A stretch of 64,000 nucleotides of DNA. Source: Pinibacter sp031553495 (lineage in GTDB: Bacteria; Bacteroidota; Bacteroidia; Chitinophagales; Chitinophagaceae). Location: contig JAVBLN010000037.1 in NCBI GenBank assembly GCA_031553495.1, forward strand, positions 6,313-70,312. The letters run 5' to 3'. The position numbers were made by a program, and so were the translations under genes. Positions 1 to 8,390 of this stretch are shown here, in pieces (the first letter of the stretch is position 1; each line of letters begins with the position of its first letter). A model generated the notes under the pieces. It made no database searches. It saw only the letters and a list, made by a program, of their open reading frames with translations, and was not told the origin of the DNA.

Positions 1-60
1 TTTACATTAGTGACTATGGGTAATTCCTGCATAATTCTTTTCGTTTCTTAATTTACTCGT

Positions 61-103
61 TATACTATGCGCAGTATAATTTTTTGCATGAATGTTTCAC
101 TTT
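61..103 (-). repeat. Palindromic tail module (tail D) of intergenic repeat copy 1
   Basis: A hyphenated palindrome with arms TATACT and AGTATA around a GC-rich centre, followed by TTTGCATGAA-like sequence running into the repeat core. The same tail is attached to the cores at 14483 and 17661, always on the same side of the core, so it is a module of the repeat and not chance flanking sequence. Positions 1-60 show nothing I can assign. Confidence 0.6.
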
Positions 104-170
104 GCCGAATAGCATTACTACCGTACAAGTGAGTGACACAACGATGTGTAATAGTAGTACTACCGCCGGT
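104..170 (-). repeat. Dispersed 65-bp intergenic repeat, copy 1 (type A)
   Basis: On the minus strand it reads CCGGCGGTAG, then a type A left arm, the core GTTGTGTCACTCAC, then GTAGTAATGCTATTCGGC. The CCGGCGG end is bordered by an A-run on the plus strand (171-180), which is the T-tract seen at this boundary in almost every copy. It lies downstream of the minus-strand gene at 303-1145. Confidence 0.85.
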
Positions 171-302
171 ACCAAAAAAACAATGCATTAAATTACCCTG
201 CCTTGCAGTATAAGCGCACTTTTTTTCTAAAAATTTAACGTGGCAAAACAACCTGTTTTGCAAACAGCATATAGCCGTCAACAAAGCGATTGCAAAAATA
301 CA

Positions 303-1145
303 CTACTTACGCTTACCAAACATAATGGTTAGATAAGCACTGAAGAAGAAATGTTTTTCTTTTACAAACGGGGCATACAATTGTTCAATTGCGGTGGTAT
401 AATACTCCGCGTTAACACCGGTTTCAATAGCCGCGATTGCCGGATTGAATTTAGCATAATCGAAGCGCATGGCGAGTTTCGCATGAGCTCCGGGAGAGAA
501 TTTTACTTTATCCCAGCCTTTAAAAGGCCCTGCGCTTCCGTAGGGAGGATAGCTATACAACGGCGTATAATCAGGATCTTGCAGAAAAAGATACCTGTAG
601 AGATCGTCATAATATTCCTTTCCGGTTACACTTACCGATTCGCCATCGCTGATGCGCTGAACATCAACGCAATATGATTTCATTAACCCGAGCGATAACC
701 CTCCTGCACCAATTGCCGAAATTGCCACGCCATTTTTATTACCCTTTCCACCAATTAAATATTGATAACCCATTCCCACTTTAAACTGATAAAAATTATT
801 GACCTTGGCGTAAATAGCCTGATTCAGTTGTCCCCAGCCATCAATACTTACAGATTCTTTTTCTTCTTTGGGATGCTTTTTTTCATTGAACTCAAATTGA
901 ATTAAAGTGGCGCTTCTCGGAGATTTGAATTTTCCTATTTCGTAAGATAATCCATACCCGTCTGTACTAAGTTTAATACCAAACAGATGATGTTTATTGA
1001 AAATAATTTCATCTTCTTCATGTAAACGGGCTATTGTATTTTGCTTTTCTTTCTTCTCGGCCTTTTTTTCCTTCCTGGACTGATCTTGTGCAAATGCGAT
1101 TATGCACATCAACAAGACAGTTGGTAACAACAGTATTTTTTTCAT
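303..1145 (-). CDS. Secreted or outer-membrane protein of unknown function
   Basis: A 280-residue protein with a clear signal peptide (residues 1-19, hydrophobic LLLPTVLLMCIIAFA, cleavage near AFAQ). A short, highly charged linker rich in Lys and Glu (about residues 22-45) follows. The remainder alternates polar and hydrophobic residues with Gly and aromatic positions, as in small outer-membrane beta-barrels, and ends in an aromatic-rich strand (FFFSAYLTIMFGKRK). No catalytic motif is visible. I do not recognise a named family; similar proteins with signal peptide and barrel-like body are common in Bacteroidota. A TAACTTGG sequence about 40 bases upstream of the start is one mismatch from the TAnnTTTG -7 box. 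It is a single gene, with no partner on its strand in the window. Confidence 0.75.
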   Translation of the reverse strand: MKKILLLPTVLLMCIIAFAQDQSRKEKKAEKKEKQNTIARLHEEDEIIFNKHHLFGIKLSTDGYGLSYEIGKFKSPRSATLIQFEFNEKKHPKEEKESVSIDGWGQLNQAIYAKVNNFYQFKVGMGYQYLIGGKGNKNGVAISAIGAGGLSLGLMKSYCVDVQRISDGESVSVTGKEYYDDLYRYLFLQDPDYTPLYSYPPYGSAGPFKGWDKVKFSPGAHAKLAMRFDYAKFNPAIAAIETGVNAEYYTTAIEQLYAPFVKEKHFFFSAYLTIMFGKRK

Positions 1146-1296
1146 CCGGTGAATTATTATTTAATTAATGGTCTGCCCCCAAGTTAATTTGTCGATTATT
1201 TAACAATCTCGTACAATATTTTCTTTTAAAAAAATTATCGTCTATTAATCGAAAGTTAAACAATTTATGTAGGTAAATTTAGGGCAAAATTTCATA

Positions 1297-1704
1297 ATGA
1301 CTGCATCTGTAATTTACGAAGGAAATTTACGTTGTAAAGTAACGCACAATCAAAGTGGTACAGTAATTGAAACGGACGCCCCTACCGATAATAAGGGTAA
1401 AGGAGAACGTTTTTCTCCCACAGATACCGTTTGTGTAGCCCTTGCCACCTGCATAATCACCACTATGGGTATCAAGGCAAATGACATGGGCATAGTATTG
1501 GATGGCACCACCATTGATGTTCAAAAACATATGCTTGCCGATCCGCGCCGTATCGGAAAAATTGATGTAACACTAAGATTTCCCTCATCTTTGCAATTAT
1601 CCGACAAGGACAAAACCATTCTTGAAAGGACAGGTAATAATTGCCCTGTAGCCAAAAGCTTAAACTCCGAAATAGTGCAAAATATTGTGTACGAATGGAG
1701 TTAG
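1297..1704 (+). CDS. OsmC family peroxide-detoxifying protein
   Basis: This 135-residue protein has the OsmC/Ohr fold signature. One reactive Cys sits at residue 52 at the start of the long central helix (SPTDTVCVALATC) and a second at residue 116 in NNCPVAKSL, the CPV motif typical of the family. Members reduce organic hydroperoxides through the two cysteines, acting in the cytoplasm. Length matches the family (about 135-145). The ATG at 1297 follows an AT-rich leader with a TAAATTTA box. The gene stands alone and has its own stem-loop terminator at 1717. Whether it is osmC-like or ohr-like cannot be settled by eye; the short form lacking obvious Ohr motifs favours OsmC. Confidence 0.88.
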   Translation: MTASVIYEGNLRCKVTHNQSGTVIETDAPTDNKGKGERFSPTDTVCVALATCIITTMGIKANDMGIVLDGTTIDVQKHMLADPRRIGKIDVTLRFPSSLQLSDKDKTILERTGNNCPVAKSLNSEIVQNIVYEWS

Positions 1705-1716
1705 AAATCAGTGGGC

Positions 1717-1750
1717 AGAAATCAGCTGGTTTCTGATTTCTTTTTTCTTT
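1717..1750 (+). terminator. Intrinsic terminator of the OsmC gene built from heptamer repeats
   Basis: AGAAATCAG (1717-1725) pairs exactly with CTGATTTCT (1733-1741) around a 7-base loop, and a T-rich run follows. The arms are units of the CAGAAAT/CTGATTT heptamer family found elsewhere in the window. A third AGAAATCAG lies just upstream at about 1703, so alternative pairings exist. Confidence 0.65.
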
Positions 1751-1756
1751 TATGGA

Positions 1757-1824
1757 ACCGGCGGTTGAGCCTTGATTTGACTCAGGTTGTGTCACTCACT
1801 TGTACGGTTGTAATGCTATTCGGC
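1757..1824 (+). repeat. Dispersed intergenic repeat, copy 2 (left arm type C, right arm type A)
   Basis: CCGGCGG follows a T-rich stretch, then a GAGCCTTGATTT left arm (type C), the core GTTGTGTCACTCAC, and a type A right arm GTAATGCTATTCGGC. It is a hybrid of two subtypes and lies between convergent genes. Confidence 0.8.
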
Positions 1825-1959
1825 GATGTGTAGCATGCAATGGCACACTGATGACACTGATTTGACTGATCCTCACTGATATTTTGTTTATAACATAAGC
1901 CCTGCAAAGCTTGTAGCCTTACATCTGTATACTGTTGCTTTAGCTATAAATTAGCGTTT

Positions 1960-2026
1960 CAACCTCTGATTTCTCTACTGTCCACTGCCTACTTACATCT
2001 GATAGCTGACCTCTGATTTCTTTTCA
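1960..2026. repeat. Heptamer short tandem repeat tract
   Basis: Degenerate 7-base units of the CTGATTT / CTACTGT / CCACTGC type directly abut the 3' end of purM. The same units recur at 3594, 9134, 21690, 22098, 29687 and 41348. Confidence 0.6.
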
Positions 2027-3202
2027 CTATGCAAACACAATCTCTTCATCAGGAAGTTTTATGATCAATTCTTTTTTATCGCAAGGCTCCACGCGACCAA
2101 CAATTTTCGCGTCCATACCAAATGAATTGGCCATTTGAATGATAGTCTCCGCATTAGTTTGAGGCGTAAAAATTTCCAATCTGTGTCCCATATTAAACAC
2201 CTGATACATCTCACGGCTATCACTATTCGAAGCTTTCTTGATCAGATTAAAAATAACCGGAGCTTCAAATAAATTGTCCTTAATAACCCTGAAATTGCCA
2301 GGCAGATATTTCGTGCACTTTGTTTGTCCGCCACCACTGCAATGAATCAGCCCATGAACGGCATTGAGGTTTTCAGTAAGCAGTTTTTTCAGAAATGGCG
2401 CATATGTGCGTGTAGGGCTTAATAACAAATGTCCGACATCTGTTTTTCCAAAACCATCTACCGTTATTTCATCAGTCATTTTATGCGGACCAATGTAAAC
2501 CACATTCTCGTCAAGCATATTATCATAAGATTCTACATAACGAGCACCATAAGTTTTGTGCAGTGTATCATGCCTTGCGCTTGTTAAGCCATTGCTGCCA
2601 ATGCCACTGTTGTATTCATTTTCAAAATTCGCTTTGCCAAAACTTGCTATACCGACAATCACGTCTCCCGCTTGTATTTTATCATTAGTAATCAACTTTT
2701 CCTTTTGCCAGCGGGCGGTCATGGTGCCGTTCACGGCAATGGTTCTAACCACATCGCCCACATCAGCGGTTTCGCCTCCGAGATAGTGAATATTGACACC
2801 ATAGGATTTCATTTCATCAAAAAACTCCTGGGTTCCGTTAATGATAGTTTCCAATACTTCGCCGGGTATAAGCCTTTTATTTCTGTCGATAGTGGATGAA
2901 AAAAGCAGGTTGTCGTGAATACCCACACAAAGCAAATCGTCAATATTCATAACTATCGCATCCTGCGCGATACCTTTCCATACAGAAATATCGCCGGTTT
3001 CTTTCCAGTATAAATAAGCGAGGATACTTTTGGTTCCCGCGCCGTCCGCGTGCATCAGGTTTACCCAATTGGAATCATTACCTAAAAAATCCGGGTATAT
3101 TTTACAAAATGCGTTAGTATATAATCCTTTGTCCAGCTTTTCCGTTGCTTTATGTACTTCTTCTTTTTGGGCCGATACGCCGCGCTGATTGTATAATGAC
3201 AT
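2027..3202 (-). CDS. purM: Phosphoribosylformylglycinamidine cyclo-ligase (AIR synthase)
   Basis: PurM closes the imidazole ring of purines, converting FGAM and ATP to AIR in the cytoplasm. The protein contains the substrate-binding segment HADGAGTKS near residue 50, an Asp-rich metal/ATP site (MNIDDLLCVG), and GGETADVGDVVRT near residue 140, all typical of the PurM/ThiL superfamily. The chosen ATG at 3202 gives MSLYNQRGVS and 391 residues, the length I expect for the Bacteroidota version. An open frame extends upstream to 3376, but that extension has no family motif, and a perfect -7 box (TATTTTTG) lies between the two possible starts. It is not in a purine operon here. Confidence 0.88.
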   Translation of the reverse strand: MSLYNQRGVSAQKEEVHKATEKLDKGLYTNAFCKIYPDFLGNDSNWVNLMHADGAGTKSILAYLYWKETGDISVWKGIAQDAIVMNIDDLLCVGIHDNLLFSSTIDRNKRLIPGEVLETIINGTQEFFDEMKSYGVNIHYLGGETADVGDVVRTIAVNGTMTARWQKEKLITNDKIQAGDVIVGIASFGKANFENEYNSGIGSNGLTSARHDTLHKTYGARYVESYDNMLDENVVYIGPHKMTDEITVDGFGKTDVGHLLLSPTRTYAPFLKKLLTENLNAVHGLIHCSGGGQTKCTKYLPGNFRVIKDNLFEAPVIFNLIKKASNSDSREMYQVFNMGHRLEIFTPQTNAETIIQMANSFGMDAKIVGRVEPCDKKELIIKLPDEEIVFA

Positions 3203-3222
3203 GGAATAAAAATTTGAAGCGG

Positions 3223-3230
3223 CAAAAATA
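3223..3230 (-). promoter_or_regulatory. Predicted -7 promoter box of purM (TATTTTTG)
   Basis: A perfect match to the Bacteroidota -7 consensus TAnnTTTG, ending 20 bases upstream of the ATG at 3202. It supports that start over the longer open frame. No clear -33 TTTG is visible. Confidence 0.5.
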
Positions 3231-3502
3231 ACTTTAATAGTTGAAAATTGAAAGTGCTGTAGGCTTGAGTCCCTGAAAACAATCAAAAATGAATATTGAG
3301 AAAAATATTGCCTACACGAATATCTAATCCATAAATCCTTTAATCCAACGAATCCAAATTCTGACACCAATCTCATCCGTTATTTCGAGCACGGGACTTT
3401 GATGTTGCATAAATAAATATCGCAAGTTATAATACTCAAGCGTGCGAGAAATCTCAGTAGTAACTAAAACCTTGAATGTTGCTAAAAGCAACAGTATAGT
3501 GC

Positions 3503-3523
3503 TGCAAGGCTGCAAGCCTTGCA
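3503..3523. repeat. Perfect 9-bp inverted repeat with 3-bp loop
   Basis: TGCAAGGCT, GCA, AGCCTTGCA form a perfect GC-rich hairpin inside the 636-base gap between purM and ccmF. There is no T-tract on either side, so a terminator is unlikely; it looks like a REP-type palindrome. A degraded relative may lie near 1895-1915. Confidence 0.55.
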
Positions 3524-3593
3524 GAGCGTGGTTGCATGCGAAAACAAAAGCACTAACAACTAACAACCCTTTCAATGGCATTAACACGCTCTT

Positions 3594-3660
3594 CTGATAT
3601 CTGATTTCTGACCTCTGATTTCTTTACTGCCCGCTGCCCACTGCCAACCGCCCACTAAAG
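3594..3660 (-). repeat. Heptamer tail (tail H) of repeat copy 3
   Basis: Units CTGATTT, CTGACCT, TACTGCC, CGCTGCC, CACTGCC, AACCGCC end in CCCACTAAAG directly at the core. The same tail precedes the cores at 9203, 22148 and 29841. Confidence 0.7.
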
Positions 3661-3716
3661 TTACTACCGTACAAGTGAGTGACACAACGATGCTTAATAG
3701 TAGCACTACCGCCGGT
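3661..3716 (-). repeat. Dispersed intergenic repeat, copy 3 (type A)
   Basis: Minus-strand copy with the standard core and CCGGCGG end, followed on the plus strand by CCCCAAAAAAA. The usual GCTATTCGGC terminus is replaced by the CCCACTAAAGTT junction of tail H. Confidence 0.85.
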
Positions 3717-3838
3717 CCCCAAAAAAATATTTAACAATAATTGAGTGTGCTGTAAAAGAAAACAAAAGCACTTATTACTAAAAGCTTGCAACCTGTCCGC
3801 AACTTTATCCTACACCATTTCAAATCTCAAATATCAAA

Positions 3839-6289
3839 TCACTTAACGGCTGTGAGGCGCTTGCTTAGCTTTAACCTGTACACCATGCTCATTATAAATC
3901 CGATAAACATGATGATGGTTCCCAACCATAGTACATTAATATGCGGAAACTCATATACTTTTAGTGCCACAAAAGGCGTCATCCGGGTGGATTCTTTTAC
4001 ACGCAATTCTATTCTTTGGTCTTCCAGAATTTTACCAAAGCCAATTGCGAGATTTTGTGCAAACACTGTATCTATAATGTATTGAGGCCGATTATTCTTC
4101 ACATAAAAAACAGGTTGTGCGCTGTATTTATAACCCTCTTTCGAAAACACCGTTATATCTGCCATTAAAGAAGTATCCGCGGATGTGAATTTGTATTTTT
4201 CATTTGATGGATTCGGAACTACTTTATTCAGCACAAAAAATCCATTTGAATAAAAAACAGTATCGCTGATATTAACCGGGTGGCTTTTAAATGAAATGGT
4301 ATCTTCTTCTTTATCCATATTATCCGCATAACTGATATAGGAAAAAATATCCTTGTTCCAATAATGTTTCGAATCAGGATTATTGGAAAAGCCTTCCTGC
4401 CCTTTTGTATTGCGGATAAGGTTGGGGTAAAGATTAAATTCCTCCTTACCGTTTTTGTTTTTGAAATTGATTTTAAAATGAATTACGGTTCCTTCCCGGC
4501 TTGTAGAATCATTGTTCTCATAAGTAGCCATATACTTACCCATATCTGTTGGCACTCCTTTGATAAGCGTAAGATTCTCTAACGACTTTTCTTTAGAGCT
4601 GGGAGCAAACTGCAAATTGATTCCGGTGGTATTAACCGACAACACCTTTTTGTTGGATGATGCTATTAAAATTCCCACCAGCATTAATCCAAAACCGATA
4701 TGCGCAACCGAGGCGCCCGCGGCTTTCAGTTTGCCATGTAAGCCGGTCCATATATAAGCGGCATTCGCTACTACCGAGTATAACGCTGCAAATAGCGCCA
4801 CATGTATTGCGCCAAGAAAACCCAAGCCCTGGTTGTTATACTCGATTCCTCCAAAAATGCTGAAGCCCAACGAAAGCAAAGCTGCGATTAAAGTTGGAGT
4901 GGCAATTTTTACAAGAAACGTATTTCGTGGGGTATCTTTATATTTTAAATATTGAGCAACTGCAGTTAATATGCCAATTACAATTGCAACAAATATTTGA
5001 ATTTTATTATAGGCAAATTCAGGGTCTTCGGGCATGGCAGTGGATTTGCCGGTAATTTTATTATAAATCGGCGTGAATGAAGTTTGCCATGTAATAACCA
5101 ATGCGGAAAGAAATAATACCAGTGCTCCTATAAACATCCAAAACTCGCGTGAATAAGAGCTTTCTTCCTTTATGATGTGTGGTATTTTTTTATAATTGCG
5201 CAACAGCAAATATATAGCCGGCAAAAAGAATATACCGATAAATAAAAGCAATTGCACATTCATCCCCGAATCAGTAAAAGAATGCACGGAGCTATCGCCC
5301 AGCACACCGCTCCTGGTAAGAAATGTGGAATATAATATCAGTACGAAACTGAGAATATAAAAAACATAAGTGGCCCGTAACGAGTGGCCGGTAGAATTAA
5401 AAATAACATGCGTATGAATACCGGCAACCATAATCAGCCAGGGAACAAGAGATGCGTTTTCTACAGGATCCCAGGCCCAAAAACCTCCGAATGTTAACGA
5501 CTCATAAGCCCATGCGGCTCCCATCATAATACCTGCTCCCAGTATAGCGCCGGAAAACAAACTCCATGGTAAAGCCTCTTTTGTCCATGAACTATAATCT
5601 TTTTTCCAAAGTCCGGCAATTACATATGCGAACGGCACAATGGTGGAAGCAAAACCACAAAACAAAACCGGCGGATGAATTACCATCCAATAGTTCTGCA
5701 ACAACTGATTCAAACCTTGCCCATCCTGCATTTGAGGAAGGCTTAAATAATCCGGCCTGTTAAAAATAGGCGCATCCAGGAAGTGTTGACGAACCAGTAA
5801 AAAAGGATTGCTTCCAATTTTGGTGTTGCCTAAATAAATTCCGATGATCATGGTAGCCAGGCAAAACTGTGCCACGCTGATAACTGTCATAACCGGCGCT
5901 TCCCATTTACCACCTTTTGAAATTATGATCAATCCTATTACCGCATGCCAGATTGCCCACAAAAGAAAACTTCCCTCCTGCCCTTCCCAAATACAGCTCA
6001 ACAGGTAATTGACACTAAGCGAAGTGCTGCTATGATTCCAGGCATAGAAATATTCAAACGAGTGAGAAGAAACTATGTAATATATTACCGCGAAAGTGGC
6101 AAATACCGATCCGGCTTCAATTATAAACCCGGTGCGAGCCAGCTTTTTCCAGCTATTGATATCGTTAAGCAAAGTGGCGTTAGCGGCTTTCATATAAGCA
6201 ATGGCCGCAAAAAGCGACGCCACCAAAGAAAGCACAACAAAAAAATGCCCCAGTTGTCCGGGCAACAGGTTTTCACCAATGTATTGCAT
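3839..6289 (-). CDS. ccmF: Cytochrome c maturation protein CcmF (haem lyase)
   Basis: A large membrane protein (816 residues, 13 or more hydrophobic segments) of the system I cytochrome c maturation pathway. CcmF receives haem from CcmE and joins it to apocytochrome CxxCH motifs on the periplasmic face. Visible marks are WEGQEGSFLLWAIW near residue 100 and the WWD haem-handling motif GGFWAWDPVENASLVPW near residue 270, plus conserved periplasmic His residues (HTHVIF, SVHSFTDSG). A soluble periplasmic domain occupies about residues 560-770 before the last membrane segment. It lies 11 bases downstream of ccmE on the same strand, so the two are probably one operon. Its likely clients include the c-type subunits of the cbb3 oxidase at 55-59 kb. 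Confidence 0.93.
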   Translation of the reverse strand: MQYIGENLLPGQLGHFFVVLSLVASLFAAIAYMKAANATLLNDINSWKKLARTGFIIEAGSVFATFAVIYYIVSSHSFEYFYAWNHSSTSLSVNYLLSCIWEGQEGSFLLWAIWHAVIGLIIISKGGKWEAPVMTVISVAQFCLATMIIGIYLGNTKIGSNPFLLVRQHFLDAPIFNRPDYLSLPQMQDGQGLNQLLQNYWMVIHPPVLFCGFASTIVPFAYVIAGLWKKDYSSWTKEALPWSLFSGAILGAGIMMGAAWAYESLTFGGFWAWDPVENASLVPWLIMVAGIHTHVIFNSTGHSLRATYVFYILSFVLILYSTFLTRSGVLGDSSVHSFTDSGMNVQLLLFIGIFFLPAIYLLLRNYKKIPHIIKEESSYSREFWMFIGALVLFLSALVITWQTSFTPIYNKITGKSTAMPEDPEFAYNKIQIFVAIVIGILTAVAQYLKYKDTPRNTFLVKIATPTLIAALLSLGFSIFGGIEYNNQGLGFLGAIHVALFAALYSVVANAAYIWTGLHGKLKAAGASVAHIGFGLMLVGILIASSNKKVLSVNTTGINLQFAPSSKEKSLENLTLIKGVPTDMGKYMATYENNDSTSREGTVIHFKINFKNKNGKEEFNLYPNLIRNTKGQEGFSNNPDSKHYWNKDIFSYISYADNMDKEEDTISFKSHPVNISDTVFYSNGFFVLNKVVPNPSNEKYKFTSADTSLMADITVFSKEGYKYSAQPVFYVKNNRPQYIIDTVFAQNLAIGFGKILEDQRIELRVKESTRMTPFVALKVYEFPHINVLWLGTIIMFIGFIMSMVYRLKLSKRLTAVK

Positions 6290-6300
6290 GTAATAGCTGA

Positions 6301-6705
6301 TTAATTAGAAGTAAGATTTTTCTTAGCGGCCTGGGGATCGTCTTTGTATTTTGACGGGCATTTCATAACAATTTCCTTGCATTCAAATTGTCCGTTTTGC
6401 ATCATTCCCTTTAACACCAGCCTTTCGCTTTTTTCAAAATCGGTTGGTTTTGAATTGTGGTAAATAACTTTCGTGGAGCCACCCAACGAATCTAAAACGG
6501 TAAACGACATATAGTTAGGATTCTTAACCGGATCATATTCCACCGGTTTTTCAAGATCCAGCTTTGCTATAAGATGTACGAATTTTCCCTGCTTCTCGGT
6601 AGCTGAAGCAACAGTATCATAAGTGGTCAGATCACCCATATAGCTTATCAGCACTGCTATTGCCGCAGCTATAAAGATGAGGATAATAATGTGTGTTTTT
6701 TTCAT
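6301..6705 (-). CDS. ccmE: Cytochrome c maturation haem chaperone CcmE, CxxxY type
   Basis: CcmE carries haem covalently to CcmF. The 134-residue protein has one N-terminal membrane anchor (residues 4-21) and a beta-rich periplasmic domain. The classical HxxxY haem-attachment motif is replaced by CPSKY, with Cys116 and Tyr120 in the expected position near the C-terminus. CxxxY variants are established in archaea and some bacteria. Length is normal for the family. It is the first gene of a ccmE-ccmF pair and has a perfect TAGTTTTG -7 box upstream. The ccmABCD genes are not in this window. Confidence 0.9.
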   Translation of the reverse strand: MKKTHIIILIFIAAAIAVLISYMGDLTTYDTVASATEKQGKFVHLIAKLDLEKPVEYDPVKNPNYMSFTVLDSLGGSTKVIYHNSKPTDFEKSERLVLKGMMQNGQFECKEIVMKCPSKYKDDPQAAKKNLTSN

Positions 6706-6729
6706 GAACGCCTATTTCATTTTCGGGTG

Positions 6730-6737
6730 CAAAACTA
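6730..6737 (-). promoter_or_regulatory. Predicted -7 promoter box of ccmE-ccmF (TAGTTTTG)
   Basis: A perfect TAnnTTTG match on the minus strand, ending about 24 bases upstream of the ccmE ATG. Confidence 0.5.
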
Positions 6738-7028
6738 GGCCAAAAAAAGATGTATCAGCCTATATTGCGCAAATGTTAAGTGTTTGTTTATAACAAATGA
6801 CAATATTACGGATAAACGGTCGGCCAGCCATGAAATAAATATTAATGAAAGTTAAATATTTGCGTTATAAGCAAAAAAATCTACGATTATATGATTTTGA
6901 AAATCATTATTCAATTAAAGTCAGAATGTTGTATTCATAATTGGTGACATAAGCGTATGTGAAAAATACTAATTACTCATTTTGGAACTTAGCAATACTA
7001 CTGTAACTTGCGCTGCATTTTACAAATC
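6738..7028. other. Divergent intergenic region between ccmE and the ureohydrolase gene
   Basis: AT-rich divergent spacer without a copy of the dispersed repeat, one of few long gaps that lack it. It must hold the ureohydrolase promoter; TAACTTGC at 7004-7011 is a weak -7 candidate. I see no RNA gene or strong hairpin. Confidence 0.4.
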
Positions 7029-8072
7029 ATGACAGAACTCTCTACATTTGATCCAAACAGTCCGGGCAACCCAAATAATAATATATTCGGCCTTCCCTTT
7101 ACAGAAGATAATGCCCAATTAGTAATACTACCAATTCCCTGGGAAGTAACGGTAAGTTGTACTGCAGGTACAGCCCGTTCGTACGACCATGTGTTTAAGG
7201 CTAGTCTACAGGTTGACCTTTTTGATATCGACTACCGCGATTGCTGGCAAAAAGGCATCTATATGCGGCCCCTGGATAAAAAGATCCTTATTAAAAGCGA
7301 TTACCTTAGAAAAGAAGCCGAGCTGTACATCGATTATATCGCTAAAGGCGATATAGTTGAAAAAAACAGCTTCATGTGCAAATCGCTAAAAGATATTAAC
7401 GAAGGCGGCGTTTTCCTAAACGATTGGGTATACCACCAAACTCAGCAATTACTTGCAAAAAACAAACTGGTAGGCCTATTGGGTGGCGACCACAGCACTC
7501 CGCTGGGTTATTTTAAAGCTATTGCCGAAAAGCACGGCGAGTTCGGAATTTTACAAATTGATGCCCATTGCGATTTGCGCAAAGCTTACGAAGGATTCAA
7601 ATACTCCCATGCCAGCATCATGTATAACGCGTTAGCGGAAATACCGGATCTTGTAAAACTTGTTCAGCTTGGCATACGCGATTTTTGCGATGAAGAATGG
7701 GAATATGTGTGCAACAGCAATTACCGTGTGATTACTTATTTCGATAAAGACATTAAAGAGCGGCTGTACGAAGGCCAAACCTGGAAATCTATAGTGGATG
7801 AATTAATCCAGCATCTTCCCGACAAAATATTTATCAGCTTCGATATTGACGGCCTTGATCCCAAGCTTTGTCCTAATACAGGAACGCCGGTTCAGGGCGG
7901 CTTTGAAACAGAACAAATATTTTATCTGCTCAAAAAAATAAACCAATATGGCAAAACCATCATTGGTTTCGACCTGAACGAAATTGGCGTAGGCGATAAT
8001 GAATGGGACGCGAATGTTGGCGCACGTGTATTGTACAAACTTTGCAACGTATTACTGGCAAGCAATGCTTAG
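7029..8072 (+). CDS. Ureohydrolase (arginase/agmatinase/formimidoylglutamase family)
   Basis: A dinuclear-manganese hydrolase that removes urea or a related group from a guanidino substrate in the cytoplasm. The metal ligands are visible: GGDHS (His155), DAHCD (Asp178, His180, Asp182) and SFDIDGLDP (Asp272, Asp274), in the family order and spacing. The chosen ATG at 7029 gives MTELSTFD and 347 residues; a TTG seven codons upstream keeps the frame open but is less likely. The N-terminal 100 residues are longer than in short agmatinases. Arginase, agmatinase and formimidoylglutamase cannot be separated by motif alone, and no arginine, polyamine or histidine gene is adjacent. Confidence 0.85.
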   Translation: MTELSTFDPNSPGNPNNNIFGLPFTEDNAQLVILPIPWEVTVSCTAGTARSYDHVFKASLQVDLFDIDYRDCWQKGIYMRPLDKKILIKSDYLRKEAELYIDYIAKGDIVEKNSFMCKSLKDINEGGVFLNDWVYHQTQQLLAKNKLVGLLGGDHSTPLGYFKAIAEKHGEFGILQIDAHCDLRKAYEGFKYSHASIMYNALAEIPDLVKLVQLGIRDFCDEEWEYVCNSNYRVITYFDKDIKERLYEGQTWKSIVDELIQHLPDKIFISFDIDGLDPKLCPNTGTPVQGGFETEQIFYLLKKINQYGKTIIGFDLNEIGVGDNEWDANVGARVLYKLCNVLLASNA

Positions 8073-8086
8073 GAGTTGAAAATTGA

Positions 8087-8168
8087 AAGTTGAAAGTGAG
8101 AATTTTACACACACTCATCACTTATAACTCATCACTCAAAACTCAAAACTCATAACTCAAAACTTTTA
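8087..8168. repeat. Heptamer tract (ACTCATA / ACTCAAA units)
   Basis: About ten degenerate 7-base units. They are the inverse of the GAGTTAT units on the other side of the core at 8172, so the two tracts could pair as a large stem with the core as loop. Confidence 0.65.
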
Positions 8169-8171
8169 TGT

Positions 8172-8239
8172 AACCGGCGGTAGTGCTACTATTAAGCATT
8201 GTTGTGTCACTCACTTGTACGGTAGTAATGCTATTGAAC
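8172..8239 (+). repeat. Dispersed intergenic repeat, copy 4 (type A)
   Basis: Plus-strand copy starting CCGGCGGTAGTGC, with core GTTGTGTCACTCAC and end GTAATGCTATTGAAC. It sits between two same-strand genes. Confidence 0.87.
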
Positions 8240-8335
8240 AAGTTCTGAGTTATGAGTTCTGAGTTATGAGTTTTGAGTTATGAGTGTTTTTGTTTTGCTT
8301 GAAATCAGTGTATAAAGCACTCTCCATTCTCAATT
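8240..8335 (+). repeat. GAGTTAT heptamer tail plus conserved TATAAAGCA module
   Basis: Heptamers TGAGTTA, TGAGTTC and TGAGTTT run to 8280. A conserved block of about 35 bases with GCTTGAAATCAGTG and TATAAAGCAC then follows. The same tail follows the cores at 33768 and 63854 and, inverted, adjoins the core at 47106. Confidence 0.7.
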
Positions 8336-8390
8336 TATTTTAACCCAAGGGTTCTATTTTGATTTTTGACTTTTACTTTAACTTAGCGCC

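Noticed and set aside
104..170. Short open frames through the dispersed repeats, encoding an HRCVTHLYGSNAI-like peptide
   Set aside because: The frame is shared only because the DNA is shared. Type C copies have stops, and there is no promoter, start or ribosome site tied to the frame.
3203..3376. 58-codon N-terminal extension of PurM
   Set aside because: It has no family sequence and runs over the -7 promoter box at 3223-3230. The ATG at 3202 gives the normal family length.
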